A stretch of DNA of 64,000 nucleotides from CADEED01 sp041395625 (GCA_041395625.1 JAWLAE010000005.1:186001-250000); one strand, 5' to 3'; positions 32,084 through 41,585 are shown, numbered from the stretch's first letter. The notes: generated from the sequence alone by a model not told the origin. Made by a program: numbers and translations.

Positions 32084-32626
32084 TCACTCGACTGATGTGA
32101 TATCGGCGGCAAGCGATGGCGACCCCTTCGCTTGTCGCCGGTTCTCGATACCCAGAATGGCCTCGTAGCGAGCGGCACAATCTGCGCAACGACCGCGCGA
32201 GCTGCACCAGCGCAGCGACGCGCCATTGATGCGCGGCCAGAATATCCCGGCCGGATCTGCATCGATCTCGCGCAGCAGATCCAGCAGATTCCGACTGCCA
32301 GCGAGCGCGCTGCCCGCTGCCCGGTAGCGCTGCCAGCGCGGTGTGCACTCGGCCAGCGTCATTGCCCCTGACAGACAGCTCGCGGTGCGCTGATAGAGAT
32401 ACCAGCGACCCTCGCGCGCGCTATAGCGCAGTTCGGCGAGCGGCAGGCGTTGCATGGCGCCCGGCACGCCGCAGATCCTGCGCAATTCGAACAGCTTCAC
32501 CCGATCGGTCTGTAGCTCGAACGCCAGCGGTACGGCGTGTCTTGCAGTAGGCGGGCAGATGCGCTCGCAATAGCGCCGCAAGAGCCGTTCGACCAGGTGT
32601 GCCGTGTGCTGCGGGATCTCGTTCAT
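32084..32626 (-). CDS. DUF3024-like protein with C-terminal Cys cluster
   Basis: The product has 180 residues from ATG 32626; the longer frame to 32767 overlaps the divergent protease gene and is not used. The N-terminal LLRRYCERICPPTARHAVPL followed by AFELQTDRVKLFELRRICG resembles DUF3024. The central part reads REGRWYLYQRT and TPRWQRYRAAG. Residues 135-160 contain FWPRINGASLRWCSSRGRCA, then DCAARY, a set of three Cys that may hold metal. The function is unknown. It is divergent from the M50 protease and convergent with the EF-hand gene. Confidence 0.6.
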   Translation of the reverse strand: MNEIPQHTAHLVERLLRRYCERICPPTARHAVPLAFELQTDRVKLFELRRICGVPGAMQRLPLAELRYSAREGRWYLYQRTASCLSGAMTLAECTPRWQRYRAAGSALAGSRNLLDLLREIDADPAGIFWPRINGASLRWCSSRGRCADCAARYEAILGIENRRQAKGSPSLAADITSVE

Positions 32627-32699
32627 GAGCGCCAAGATTAACGCGCGGGACGGGTTTGGGGCAGGGCGCGCGGCCGATCGACCCGGTATGCTGCGCGCG

Positions 32700-33437
32700 A
32701 TGCTGAAACTCCTCTTGCTGCTCGCGAATGCCGCGAAGCTCGGGCCCCTGCTCAAGACCGGCGGCACGATGATCGTCTCGATCGGTGCCTATGCCCTCTT
32801 GTTCGGCTGGTGGTATGCGGTCGGCTTCGTCCTGCTGCTGCTCGTGCACGAGCTGGGGCATTACGTGGCGGCGCGCCGCCTCGGGCTCAACGTCGGCGCG
32901 CCGACTTTCATCCCGTTCGTCGGTGCCTGGATCGAGCTGAAGGAACAACCGCTGTCTGTCGAGCAGGAGGCACACATTGCCTTCGCCGGACCATTCGTCG
33001 GTACGATCGCTGCGACACTTGTCTTGTGGCTCGCGGGCAGTACTGACAGCCGACTGCTGCTGGCCATTGCCTACGCGGGTTTCTTCATCAATTTGTTCAA
33101 CCTGGTACCAATCACGCCGTTCGATGGGGGCCGTATCGTTGCACTGCTGTCGCCGCGCATCTGGTTCCTCGGCGCACCGCTGCTGGCAGCGATCTTTTAC
33201 TTCATTCCTAGCCCGATGTTCCTGCTGATCCTCGTACTGCTGCTGCCGACGATCTGGAGTGCTCTGCGGTCGGCATGGCGTGGCGAAGCACCCGCCGGCA
33301 GGCCTCGCTACTACGACGCTGCGCCCGAAGCACGGGTTCGATACGCGCTGTACTACCTGCTGTTGCTCGCCTATCTTTGCATCATGACTTACCGCACGCA
33401 CGGCATGCTTCGTTCGCAGTTGAGCTCTGCAGCATGA
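32700..33437 (+). CDS. Site-2 protease (peptidase M50) family protein
   Basis: The product has 245 residues from ATG 32700; ATG 32688 is also possible. The zinc-binding motif HELGHYVAAR lies in the first conserved membrane segment (YAVGFVLLLLVHELGHYV). The second motif NLVPITPFDGGR supplies the third ligand. About six membrane segments are visible. Members cleave within the membrane, but no anti-sigma partner is in view. It shares an ATGA overlap with the small protein that follows, and stands divergent to the DUF3024-like gene. Confidence 0.9.
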   Translation: MLKLLLLLANAAKLGPLLKTGGTMIVSIGAYALLFGWWYAVGFVLLLLVHELGHYVAARRLGLNVGAPTFIPFVGAWIELKEQPLSVEQEAHIAFAGPFVGTIAATLVLWLAGSTDSRLLLAIAYAGFFINLFNLVPITPFDGGRIVALLSPRIWFLGAPLLAAIFYFIPSPMFLLILVLLLPTIWSALRSAWRGEAPAGRPRYYDAAPEARVRYALYYLLLLAYLCIMTYRTHGMLRSQLSSAA

Positions 33438-33628
33438 GTGCCGCGCAGCCGCTGCCGCTCGAGGCAGTTCGCCTGGCTCCCGGTCATCATGACGCCCGAA
33501 CGGTGATCTTTAAGGTGATTCCACCGCGTCGTGTGCCAGTTGGTAAACGCGCCTTCTGGTGGCTCGTGCTGCGACTGGCGCGTTTCCCGCTCGGCTATCG
33601 GCTATTGTTAGTGCTGCGCCGTCATTGA
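33434..33628 (+). CDS. Small basic protein behind the M50 protease
   Basis: The product has 64 residues from ATG 33434, overlapping the protease stop (ATGA). It is basic, with VIFKVIPPRRVPVGKRAF near the middle and a hydrophobic, Arg-rich C-terminal helix (WWLVLRLARFPLGYRLLLVL). This could be a membrane-associated helix. I recognise no family. The coupling suggests that it works with the protease or is a membrane anchor for it. Confidence 0.6.
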   Translation: MSAAQPLPLEAVRLAPGHHDARTVIFKVIPPRRVPVGKRAFWWLVLRLARFPLGYRLLLVLRRH

Positions 33629-33647
33629 TCGAAAACAAGGAAAACAC

Positions 33648-34091
33648 ATGCGTTCGTCGCTGATTCTGTTGGGGCTCGTGGCGGGCCTCGGTCTCACCGT
33701 GCAGGTGGGCATGAACGCGGCGATCCGCAATGCGTCGGGCAGCGCCGGATTCGCCGCGCTGGCCAATTTCTGCGTAGGTATCGTGGCGCTGCTCGGCTTT
33801 CTGCTGGTTACACGAACACCGTTCCCGAACCTGGCGGCCCTCGGGGCACTGCCGGCTTGGGTATGGTTGGGCGGCACGATGGGGGCGCTATACGTTGCAT
33901 CGGCAACGGTAATCGGGCCGGCGTTGGGCGGAACGATGCTGCTGGCGCTCACGGTGCTGGGCCAATTGCTCGCGGCGCTGGCCGTCGATCACTTCGGCTG
34001 GTTGGGCTTTCCACAGCAGCCGATCAGTCTCGCACGCATTGTCGGTGTGCTGTTGCTGCTGACCGGAACCTGGCTGATCGCCAAGGTATAA
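33648..34091 (+). CDS. DMT-superfamily (DUF606/YdcZ-like) membrane protein
   Basis: The product has 147 residues with about five membrane segments: LILLGLVAGLGLTVQVGMNA, FVCVGIVALLGFLL-like, WVWLGGTMGALYVASATV, MLLALTVLGQLLAALAVDHF and ARIVGVLLLLTGTWLIA. This is the size and layout of DUF606 proteins, half-size members of the drug/metabolite transporter group. The substrate is unknown. The COG0523 gene starts 7 bases after its stop and could be cotranscribed. Confidence 0.82.
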   Translation: MRSSLILLGLVAGLGLTVQVGMNAAIRNASGSAGFAALANFCVGIVALLGFLLVTRTPFPNLAALGALPAWVWLGGTMGALYVASATVIGPALGGTMLLALTVLGQLLAALAVDHFGWLGFPQQPISLARIVGVLLLLTGTWLIAKV

Positions 34092-34098
34092 TTGCGAT

Positions 34099-35511
34099 AT
34101 GACTGCAACTCCCGCGCGCGTACCAGTCACGGTACTCACAGGCTTTCTCGGCTCCGGCAAGACGACGCTGCTCAATCGCATTCTCACCGAGCAGCATGGC
34201 AAACGTATTGCTGTCATCGAGAACGAGTTCGGCGAGGTGGGGGTCGACCACCAACTCGTCATCGGTGCCGAAGAAGAGATCTTCGAGACCAACAATGGCT
34301 GCATCTGCTGCACCGTACGCGGCGACCTCATTCGCATACTCAATCAGCTGCTAAAACGTCGCGACAAATTCGATTATGTGATGATCGAAACCACCGGCAT
34401 GGCCGACCCGGGTCCGGTCGCCCAGACTTTCTTTCTCGACGACGATCTCAAACAGCAATTCATCCTCGATGCCATCGTGACGGTGGTCGACGCACAGCAC
34501 TTCGAACAGCATCTCGAACAACTCGACGAGCCGGGCGAGCAGGTGGCTTTCGCCGACGTGCTGTTGCTCAACAAGACTGACCTGGTGGCGGCGGCGGATC
34601 TCGAGCGGCTGGAGCGCCGGGTGCGCGCCATCAACAAGACTGCCCGGGTATTCCGTACACGCAACGCGGACGTGCCGATTGCAGCAGTGCTAAACGTAGG
34701 CGCGTTCGACCTGCAACGGGCGCTGTCGGTCGATGGAGCGTTTCTCGAGCCCGAGTATCCATTCGAATGGGCTGGCGCCTACCAACTTGCCAGTGGCAGC
34801 TATCAACTTCGCACCGGTGCGGCGGAACATGTACACCATGATCATCAGCACGACCATGTTCACGCCGATCACGCAGCGCATGACCACGCGGGTGGCCTCG
34901 GCCTGGTCATATTGCCGATAGCCGCGGCGACTGCAGCGGCGCTCGATGCAGCGGTCGAGCCGGCGGTGCGTGCGTTCGCTGAGCCGGCGACGCCGGTGGC
35001 CTGCGAAGGCAGGCTGCAGGCAGGCGCCTATTACGGCATCGATGTGGCGCACGACGGGGCGACGTTCACGCTGACGGTGGCGACACCTGGCGCTTACGCG
35101 GTGTTCACCGAGCATGCGCCAGCGGAGTTCAATCTGCGGCTGGAAGGCACGAGGCCGGCGGCTGAGCGGGCGTTCGCGTCGCATCACCACGACGAGGAAA
35201 TCGGCTCGATCGGCATCGCCGATCCGCGACCGCTCGATCCCGACAAGCTGAACCAGTGGCTGTCCTATCTGCTGCAGAGCCGCGGTCAGGACATTTTTCG
35301 TATGAAGGGCGTTCTGAACATCCGCGGCGAAGAGCGTCGCTATGTGTTCCACGGCGTCCACATGATGTTCGACGGCCAGCTGGAGCGCCCGTGGGGCGAT
35401 GCGCCGCGCATCAATCGACTGGTCTTCATCGGCCGCAATCTCGATCGACGCGAGCTCGAAGCGGGTTTCGAGTCGGCGGTTGCTGCGACACGCGTTGCCG
35501 CCACCGCCTGA
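34099..35511 (+). CDS. COG0523 (CobW/ZigA-type) GTPase with a large insert
   Basis: The product has 470 residues. The G domain is clear: GFLGSGKTTLLNRIL (Walker A), the CxCC metal motif in NNGCICCTVRGDL near residue 70, and LLLNKTDLV as the G4-type NKxD. The C-terminal CobW_C domain contains SRGQDIFRMKGVLNIRGEE and RPWGDAPRINRLVFIGRNLD. Members are metallochaperones or act under zinc starvation. Between about residue 215 and 385 is a long insert with a His-rich run (HVHHDHQHDHVHADHAAHDH near 240) and a domain with TPVACEGRLQAGAYYGIDVA. The insert length is unusual. A WD40 gene follows 1 base after the stop, as in some zinc-response loci. Confidence 0.9.
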   Translation: MTATPARVPVTVLTGFLGSGKTTLLNRILTEQHGKRIAVIENEFGEVGVDHQLVIGAEEEIFETNNGCICCTVRGDLIRILNQLLKRRDKFDYVMIETTGMADPGPVAQTFFLDDDLKQQFILDAIVTVVDAQHFEQHLEQLDEPGEQVAFADVLLLNKTDLVAAADLERLERRVRAINKTARVFRTRNADVPIAAVLNVGAFDLQRALSVDGAFLEPEYPFEWAGAYQLASGSYQLRTGAAEHVHHDHQHDHVHADHAAHDHAGGLGLVILPIAAATAAALDAAVEPAVRAFAEPATPVACEGRLQAGAYYGIDVAHDGATFTLTVATPGAYAVFTEHAPAEFNLRLEGTRPAAERAFASHHHDEEIGSIGIADPRPLDPDKLNQWLSYLLQSRGQDIFRMKGVLNIRGEERRYVFHGVHMMFDGQLERPWGDAPRINRLVFIGRNLDRRELEAGFESAVAATRVAATA

Positions 35512-35512
35512 C

Positions 35513-36541
35513 GTGGCAGTCCAGTTCCCGATACTCGACCAGCGCGCCGAGACCACGCTCGATGACTACGTCGCCGGGATTGCATGGGCGGCGGACAGCC
35601 AGCGCTTCGCGGTGGCCGGCGGGGAAGGCGCCGTGTTCACCGGCGAATTCGTCGCATCCCAGTTGCAGACCCGCGCGATCGGCGAGCACCTGTTAGGCGT
35701 ACTCGATATCAGTTGGCGAGCGGGCGCCGACGAGTTCGCAACGGCTGGTCAGGACGGTGCAGTAGCATTGTGGAACGCTGCCGGGAGCGAACTGAAGCGC
35801 TGGCGGCCCGCGGCCGCGACCACGGATCGGATCGTCTTCGCGCCCGATGGTGACCTGCTCGCGACTGCCAGTGGACGCGGCGTCCGATTGTGGTCGGCTG
35901 CGGGAGAGTTGGTGCACGAATTCGCGCCGGCCAAGAGCGCGGTCGCAGCGCTGTCGTTCGACAAGTCGGGTCGCAATCTGGGTGCGGCGACGCAGGGTGC
36001 CGTGGCTGTGCACCGCATTGCCGCTAACAACTATCAGACCCGCAGCTACCTGTGGGACGCGCCGTGCCTCACGGTATCCTTCAGTCCGAACGGCAAGGTG
36101 CTGGCCGCTGGCGTCGCCGATGGTTCGGTGCACTTCTGGTATCTGAATTCCGCCAGGGATTCGCAGATGCGCGGCTACGGCACACGCGTCGGCTGGACGG
36201 GGTTCAGCAGCAACAGTCGTTATCTGGGCACCTGCGCGGGCGCGGATCTGGTCGTCTGGGACTTCGGTGGCAAGGGGCCGGAAGGCAGCAAACCGCTGCA
36301 GTTGACGGGCCATAGCGAGCGCATCGACTGCCTCGCCTGGCACCCGAATGGCCCTTACCTCGTGAGCGGTGGGCGCGACTGGCGTCTCTCGTTGTGGTGT
36401 CCGGGCAAAACCACACAGGCGCTCGATGCGCATCTCGCCAGTTCGGAAGTCAGCGTCGTCAGCTGGTCGCCGAACGGCGAGTTACTGGCGGTCGGCGAGA
36501 AGAGCGGCCGGCTCGCCATCTACGAGCTCGTTACGCCCTGA
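35513..36541 (+). CDS. WD40 repeat protein
   Basis: The product has 342 residues from GTG 35513; TTG 35495 is also in frame. WD40-type blades are visible: LGVLDISWRAGADEFATAGQ with DGAVALWNAAGSELKRW, PDGDLLATASGRGVRLWSAA, SPNGKVLAAGVADGSVHFWY, WHPNGPYLVSGGRDWRLSLW and SPNGELLAVGEKSGRLAIYE. A seven-bladed propeller is likely, acting as a scaffold. It sits 1 base after the COG0523 GTPase, so the two are probably translated together. Its 3' end overlaps the convergent glycosyltransferase by 11 bases. No signal peptide is seen. Confidence 0.88.
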   Translation: MAVQFPILDQRAETTLDDYVAGIAWAADSQRFAVAGGEGAVFTGEFVASQLQTRAIGEHLLGVLDISWRAGADEFATAGQDGAVALWNAAGSELKRWRPAAATTDRIVFAPDGDLLATASGRGVRLWSAAGELVHEFAPAKSAVAALSFDKSGRNLGAATQGAVAVHRIAANNYQTRSYLWDAPCLTVSFSPNGKVLAAGVADGSVHFWYLNSARDSQMRGYGTRVGWTGFSSNSRYLGTCAGADLVVWDFGGKGPEGSKPLQLTGHSERIDCLAWHPNGPYLVSGGRDWRLSLWCPGKTTQALDAHLASSEVSVVSWSPNGELLAVGEKSGRLAIYELVTP

Positions 36542-37667
36542 GACCGATCTGTTCGACCGCAGGACTCGGTACGCGCGCGCCGCGCGCGACGGCCGCGTAG
36601 GCCTGCATCTGCAGTTGCATCGCTTGGTTCCAGGTGAAGCGGCGCAGCACGCGCTCGCGCGCTGCCGCGCCGAGTAGCTCGATATCCCGGTCGTACAAAT
36701 CCGCGACTGAGCGCGCCAGGCTGGCGCTGTCGTGCGGAGCTGCCAACGTGCCGACTGATTCGTCCACCAGCTCCGGCACCGCACCGGCGCGAGTGCCGAC
36801 GACCGGCCGGCCGCAGGCCATCGCTTCGAGGACCACCAAGCCAAAGGTTTCGCGCGTGCCAGCGTGCACCAGCGCATCGCAGGACGCCAGCCATTCAGCC
36901 AGTTCGCGACTGTCGCGGCGGTAGGCAATCTTGGTGACATTGCTCGCCACGCGGCCGGTCTGATCGCCGCCGATCAACAGCAAGTGATAGCCGTCGCCCA
37001 GGCGCGTGAATGCGTCGAGCAACACGGGCAGGTTCTTCTCGCCCGCGAAGCGGCCCGCGAATGCCAGTAGCCGGGTGTTCTGTGCGAGCCCCAGCGCGGT
37101 GCGCAGATCGCGCACCCGGCGTTCCGGCGAGAACACGTCGGCATCGACACCCAGCGGTTGCATGGCCGTATGGCGCACGCCAATGCTGGCCAGGTAGTCG
37201 CACATATATCTGCTCGGCGCGAATACCAGATCGAAACCCGCGTAGGTCTCACGGACGTACCGGGCCAACAACCACTCGATCGTACGCCCGAGGCGCCGAC
37301 CGGCGAGCTGTGGAAAATTGGAATGATAGAATGCAACTAGTGGTGTCTTGCGCCGATGTGCCGCGATTCGTGCACACCAGGCCGGGTGAAACACATCACC
37401 CACTTCGGTGATATCCGGCGCCAGCTCGTTGAGCGCACGCGACCACGCCCAGGGCTTCAGCGGCAAGCGGTAGTTGAAGGTGCCGGGTACGATACCGCCG
37501 GTGATCGTCGATATGCTGCCGCGTTCCAGGCGCGTATGCTCACCGGGCACGAGGAGCGTATGCTGCCAATTGCTGTGAGCGGCTAGCCATGCGCGCTTGG
37601 CGAGCAGATATCGCTTGACGCCGCCGCTCGTCGGCGAGAAAAACAGTGTCGCATCGACGAGGTGCAT
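36531..37667 (-). CDS. Glycosyltransferase family 4-type (group 1)
   Basis: The product has 378 residues from ATG 37667, giving MHLVDATLFFSPTSGGVKRY; the longer frame to 37709 adds a Leu-rich tail and is less likely. The N-terminal Rossmann part has SGGVKRYLLAKRAWLAAHSN. The C-terminal GT-B part has RLLAFAGRFAGEKNLPVLLD and HAGTRETFGLVVLEAMACGR with PVVGTRAGAVPELV, the E-x7-E donor-binding motif. It probably adds a sugar to a lipid or polysaccharide at the inner membrane. The neighbour genes give no further hint. It is divergent from the M20 gene. Confidence 0.9.
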   Translation of the reverse strand: MHLVDATLFFSPTSGGVKRYLLAKRAWLAAHSNWQHTLLVPGEHTRLERGSISTITGGIVPGTFNYRLPLKPWAWSRALNELAPDITEVGDVFHPAWCARIAAHRRKTPLVAFYHSNFPQLAGRRLGRTIEWLLARYVRETYAGFDLVFAPSRYMCDYLASIGVRHTAMQPLGVDADVFSPERRVRDLRTALGLAQNTRLLAFAGRFAGEKNLPVLLDAFTRLGDGYHLLLIGGDQTGRVASNVTKIAYRRDSRELAEWLASCDALVHAGTRETFGLVVLEAMACGRPVVGTRAGAVPELVDESVGTLAAPHDSASLARSVADLYDRDIELLGAAARERVLRRFTWNQAMQLQMQAYAAVARGARVPSPAVEQIGLRA

Positions 37668-37847
37668 AGTGGCTGGGTTTGCTGGCAACGGCAACAAGCC
37701 ACATTGCAACGTTCTCGGGCGAGTGTGTCAAGCGCGTTGCCACTACGCGACGCCCGCATGCGAATGGCGCGCCGTTGGCAGCGGTGGCTGACCACGCTCG
37801 CCTGCGGCATGTTCTGACTTGTATTTTTCGAAATCGGGGGTTGGTAG

Positions 37848-39239
37848 ATGAATACGATGAACGCGTCGTCATGCATGTCTCGGGCCTTCGACGTCGCCGC
37901 ATCTGCGGCCCTGCTGGCAGCACTGACGCTGCTTGTCGCGCTGCCGCAGCGCGTCGCTGCCGCGGAGCTGGCGGTCGCGGCCAATCCCGAGCTCGCGACT
38001 ATCCTCGCCTCGCTCGATGACCAAGTGATCGCCTGGCGGCGCGATCTGCACCAGAACCCGGAACTCTCCAATCGCGAGTTTCGAACCTCGAAGCTCGTTG
38101 CCGAGCACCTGCGTAAACTAGGACTGAAGGTGCAGACGGGCATCGCGCACACTGGCGTCGTCGGTCTGCTGGAGGGTGGCAAACCGGGTCCTACGATCGC
38201 GTTGCGCGCCGATATGGACGGCCTGCCCGTGACGGAACAGGTCGATGTTCCGTTCAAGTCCAAGGTGACTACTACCTATCGCGGTGAAACCGTCGGTGTC
38301 ATGCATGCCTGTGGGCACGACTCGCACACGGCAGTTCTAATGGGTGTGGCCGAGGCCTTCACCAGAATGCGGGCGGACTTGCCTGGCAAGGTACTGTTCA
38401 TTTTCCAGCCGGCCGAGGAAGGCGCGCCGGCGGGCGAGCACGGCGGCGCCAGCCTGATGCTGGAAGAGGGGGTGTTCGATCTGGCCATGCCAGAGGCGGT
38501 CTTCGGTCTGCATGTCATGTCGACGCTCAAGGTCGGCACTATCGGCTATCGGGGTGGGCCGTTGATGGCGGGCTCCGACTCCTGGCGCATCGTCGTGCAG
38601 GGCCGGCAGACACATGGTGCGCGGCCTTGGGGCGGCATCGATCCGATCGTGATCAGCGCGCAGATCATCAATGCACTGCAGACGGTGGTTAGTCGTCAGG
38701 TGGACATCACAGAGAATCCCGCGGTGGTAACGGTGGGTGCGATCAAGGGTGGCATCCGTAACAACATCGTGCCGGACGAGGTGGAGATGATCGGGACGAT
38801 CCGTACGTTCGACATCGCGCAGCGCCAGGACATCATCGAGCGGATGCAGCGTATCGTCGAGAAAACGGCAGCTGCAAGCGGCACGACGGCCACGTTCGCG
38901 ATCGACCCGGGCGGCAATCCGGTGGTGTTGAACAACAATGCGCTCACCGAAGCCGTGGTGCCGAGCCTGCGCAAAGCGGCTGCCGACGTGCGCACGGTGC
39001 CGCTCGTCACGGGCGCCGAGGACTTCGCCTACTACGCGCAGAAGGTGCCGAGTTTCTTCTTTTTCGTGGGCGTCACGCCGGCAGACCAGAATCCCGTGAC
39101 TGCGCCGTCCAACCACTCGCCACTGTTCTATATCGATGAGGCCGGCATACCGATAGCGAGTCGTGCGCTGGCAAATGTCGCTTACGACTACCTGCTGCGC
39201 GGCGCTGCGACCACGAAGCAGTCCGCTGCCGGCAACTGA
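37848..39239 (+). CDS. Exported M20 family amidohydrolase
   Basis: The product has 463 residues. A signal peptide (AASAALLAALTLLVALPQRV followed by AAAEL) is cut near 39. The catalytic dinuclear metal motifs are all present: ALRADMDGLPV (Asp), HACGHDSHTAVLMG (His, Asp), FQPAEEGAPAGEHGG (Glu pair) and APSNHSPLFYIDE (His). It resembles IAA-amino acid or hippurate hydrolases and N-acyl-amino acid amidohydrolases. A dimerisation domain lies between about 190 and 310. It is alone on the plus strand and convergent with the molybdopterin oxidase gene, 4 bases away. Confidence 0.92.
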   Translation: MNTMNASSCMSRAFDVAASAALLAALTLLVALPQRVAAAELAVAANPELATILASLDDQVIAWRRDLHQNPELSNREFRTSKLVAEHLRKLGLKVQTGIAHTGVVGLLEGGKPGPTIALRADMDGLPVTEQVDVPFKSKVTTTYRGETVGVMHACGHDSHTAVLMGVAEAFTRMRADLPGKVLFIFQPAEEGAPAGEHGGASLMLEEGVFDLAMPEAVFGLHVMSTLKVGTIGYRGGPLMAGSDSWRIVVQGRQTHGARPWGGIDPIVISAQIINALQTVVSRQVDITENPAVVTVGAIKGGIRNNIVPDEVEMIGTIRTFDIAQRQDIIERMQRIVEKTAAASGTTATFAIDPGGNPVVLNNNALTEAVVPSLRKAAADVRTVPLVTGAEDFAYYAQKVPSFFFFVGVTPADQNPVTAPSNHSPLFYIDEAGIPIASRALANVAYDYLLRGAATTKQSAAGN

Positions 39240-39243
39240 CGCT

Positions 39244-41454
39244 TTAGGTGCGCGCCAGGCTCGCACTGATCGGCAGCCGCCGGATGCGCTGCCCCGTCGC
39301 GGCGAAGATGGCGTTGCAGACGGCAGGCGCGATCGGCGGGGTGCCGGGCTCGCCCGCGCCGCCCATCCGACCGTCGGACGGCACGATTTGCACCTCGATC
39401 TTCGGCGTCTCGCCGATACGCAGGATGGGATAGGTATCGAAATTGCCCTGCACCGGTTGGCCGTTTTCCAGCGTGATCTCGCCGGCCAGGGCTGCGGACA
39501 AGCCGTAGATGATGCCGCTCTCCATCTGCGCCACGACGCCATTGGGATTGACTGCGAAGCCGCAATCGATCGCGCACCACACGTGATGCACACGCACCTG
39601 CGCATCGGTTACCGAGACCTCGGCGACCTGTGCTGCGATGCTGCCGAACGATTCGTGCAGCGCGATACCCAGACCTCGGGCCGCGGGCCGCTTTGCGCCC
39701 CAGTTCGCCATCCTGGCCGCCGCATTGAGCACGGCGAGATGCCGCGGTTTCCCGGCGAGCAGACTGCGCCGTAGTTCGAGCGGATCCTGGTCACCCAGCG
39801 CCGCCAGTTCATCGAGCACCGATTCGACCACGAACGCCGTGTGCGAATGCCCGACCGAGCGCCACCATTGGATCGGAATGGTCGGGTTGCCATCATTGAG
39901 ATCAACGCTCAGATTGGCGATGGCGTAGGGCATATCCGCCGCGCCCTCGATGGTAGACGGGTCGATGCCGTCCGCCTTGATTGCGAACTGAGCGAACGGC
40001 GAGGATTTGATCACGGGCTGACTGACGATTGACTGCTGCCAGGCGCTGGGTTGGCCACGTTCGTCAACCGCCGCACGCACCCGATGCATGACGAACGGCC
40101 GATACCAGAGGCCGCGCATGTCGTCTTCGCGCGACCAGAGTGTCTTGACCGGCCGCCCCGGCATGGCGCGCGCAACTTGCACGCCGTCGAGCACGAAGTC
40201 GCCCGCCGGATTGCCGCGGCGGCCGAAGCCGCCGCCGAGGAAAGTGGTGTGTAGCGTCACCTGCTCCGCGGGCAACCCCAACAGCTTGGCAACCAAATCG
40301 CGCTCGAGTGACTGCATCTGCGTGCCTACCCAGATCTCGCAGCGATCGGCGTCGACCCGTGCGACACAGTTGAGCGGCTCCATGCACGCATGGGCCAGAT
40401 AGGGCAGCTCATACTCGACGTCGATCAGCCGTGTGCTCTTGGCAAGGGTCGCCGCGGTATTGCCGACGTTTTTCGCGACCACACCTCGATTGGCCAACAA
40501 GGCGCGATACTCGGCGCGCAGTCGTGTGCTCGAGAAGTCCGCGTGCGGCCCGAGATCCCATTCTGTCTGAAGTGCTTCGCGACCGCGTTGTGCTGCCCAG
40601 GTATTGGTGGCGTAGACAGCCACACCGGTCGGCACCTGCTTGACGTCGACGACACCGGGCGTGGCACGCGCGGCCTGTTCGTTGAATCGTGTCACAGTCG
40701 CGCCCACGACCGGTGCGCGGGCCACCACCGCAACCAACATCCCAGGCAGTCGTATGTCGCAACTGAATAGCGCGCTGCCGTCGACCTTGGCGGGGCTGTC
40801 TAGCCGGCGTTGCGGCTTGCCGAGATAGCGGAAATCTGCCGGCGCCTTCAGCGTCACCTCCGCGGGCGCGGCGAGGTTCGCCGCGGCCGTTGCCAATGAG
40901 CCGTACGACGCGCGGCGACGACCGTCGCCACTTTGCACGACGCCGTCGCTGGTCGTGAGCGAGCTGACGTCGACGCCCCATTCCTGTGCCGCCGCCGCTA
41001 ACAGCATGGTGCGTGCAGTGGCGCCAGCTTTGCGCAGCTGTTCGTAGCTGGAATTCGTGCTGGTGCTGCCGCCCGTGAATTGGGCTGGCAGGAACGGGCT
41101 ATTGTAAGCAGGATCGACTGGTGCGAATTCCACCTGGATGCGCTGCGGCGCGACGTCGAGCTCTTCGGCGATGATCATTGCGAGCCCGGTGTAGATCCCC
41201 TGGCCCATCTCCGACTTGCCGATGACGACCGTGATGTTGTCGTCCGGCGCGATGCGCAGAAAAGCGTTGGGCACGAACGGTTCGCCGCTCGCACCGGAGC
41301 TGCCGGCCAGGCCGCTGCGCTCATCGTTACGTCGCGCGAACGCAAGTCCCACAACGAGACCAGCCGCCACGACGCCAGTCGCCAGCACGAAATGGCGGCG
41401 GGTGGAGGTACCGACCGCGGGCGAGTCGTTAGAGTGAGGGGCAGCAGTGGTCAT
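39244..41454 (-). CDS. Aldehyde/xanthine dehydrogenase-type molybdopterin subunit (IorB-like)
   Basis: The product has 736 residues from ATG 41454; the longer frame to 41703 overlaps the divergent beta-CASP gene. A twin-arginine leader is visible (TSTRRHFVLATGVVAAGLVV), so export of the folded enzyme is likely. The molybdopterin domains show IGKSEMGQGIYTGLAMIIAE, TLHTTFLGGGFGRRGNPAGD, VNPNGVVAQMESGIIYGLSA and GRMGGAGEPGTPPIAPAV (the final conserved Glu is in GEPG). This matches the beta subunit of isoquinoline 1-oxidoreductase and related oxidases. The 2Fe-2S alpha subunit (IorA) that normally precedes it is absent here. Confidence 0.9.
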   Translation of the reverse strand: MTTAAPHSNDSPAVGTSTRRHFVLATGVVAAGLVVGLAFARRNDERSGLAGSSGASGEPFVPNAFLRIAPDDNITVVIGKSEMGQGIYTGLAMIIAEELDVAPQRIQVEFAPVDPAYNSPFLPAQFTGGSTSTNSSYEQLRKAGATARTMLLAAAAQEWGVDVSSLTTSDGVVQSGDGRRRASYGSLATAAANLAAPAEVTLKAPADFRYLGKPQRRLDSPAKVDGSALFSCDIRLPGMLVAVVARAPVVGATVTRFNEQAARATPGVVDVKQVPTGVAVYATNTWAAQRGREALQTEWDLGPHADFSSTRLRAEYRALLANRGVVAKNVGNTAATLAKSTRLIDVEYELPYLAHACMEPLNCVARVDADRCEIWVGTQMQSLERDLVAKLLGLPAEQVTLHTTFLGGGFGRRGNPAGDFVLDGVQVARAMPGRPVKTLWSREDDMRGLWYRPFVMHRVRAAVDERGQPSAWQQSIVSQPVIKSSPFAQFAIKADGIDPSTIEGAADMPYAIANLSVDLNDGNPTIPIQWWRSVGHSHTAFVVESVLDELAALGDQDPLELRRSLLAGKPRHLAVLNAAARMANWGAKRPAARGLGIALHESFGSIAAQVAEVSVTDAQVRVHHVWCAIDCGFAVNPNGVVAQMESGIIYGLSAALAGEITLENGQPVQGNFDTYPILRIGETPKIEVQIVPSDGRMGGAGEPGTPPIAPAVCNAIFAATGQRIRRLPISASLART

Positions 41455-41585
41455 GGTCGTGATTCCGGCAGGACTGGCGCGTTCAGCTTGTGTCGAAACG
41501 ATACCATGCCGCCCGCTCGAGCACCGGCTGGCCGGCTGCGACCGGCGTCGCGTGCTGCGCTGCAGTCGGCTATCCTGCACAAACC

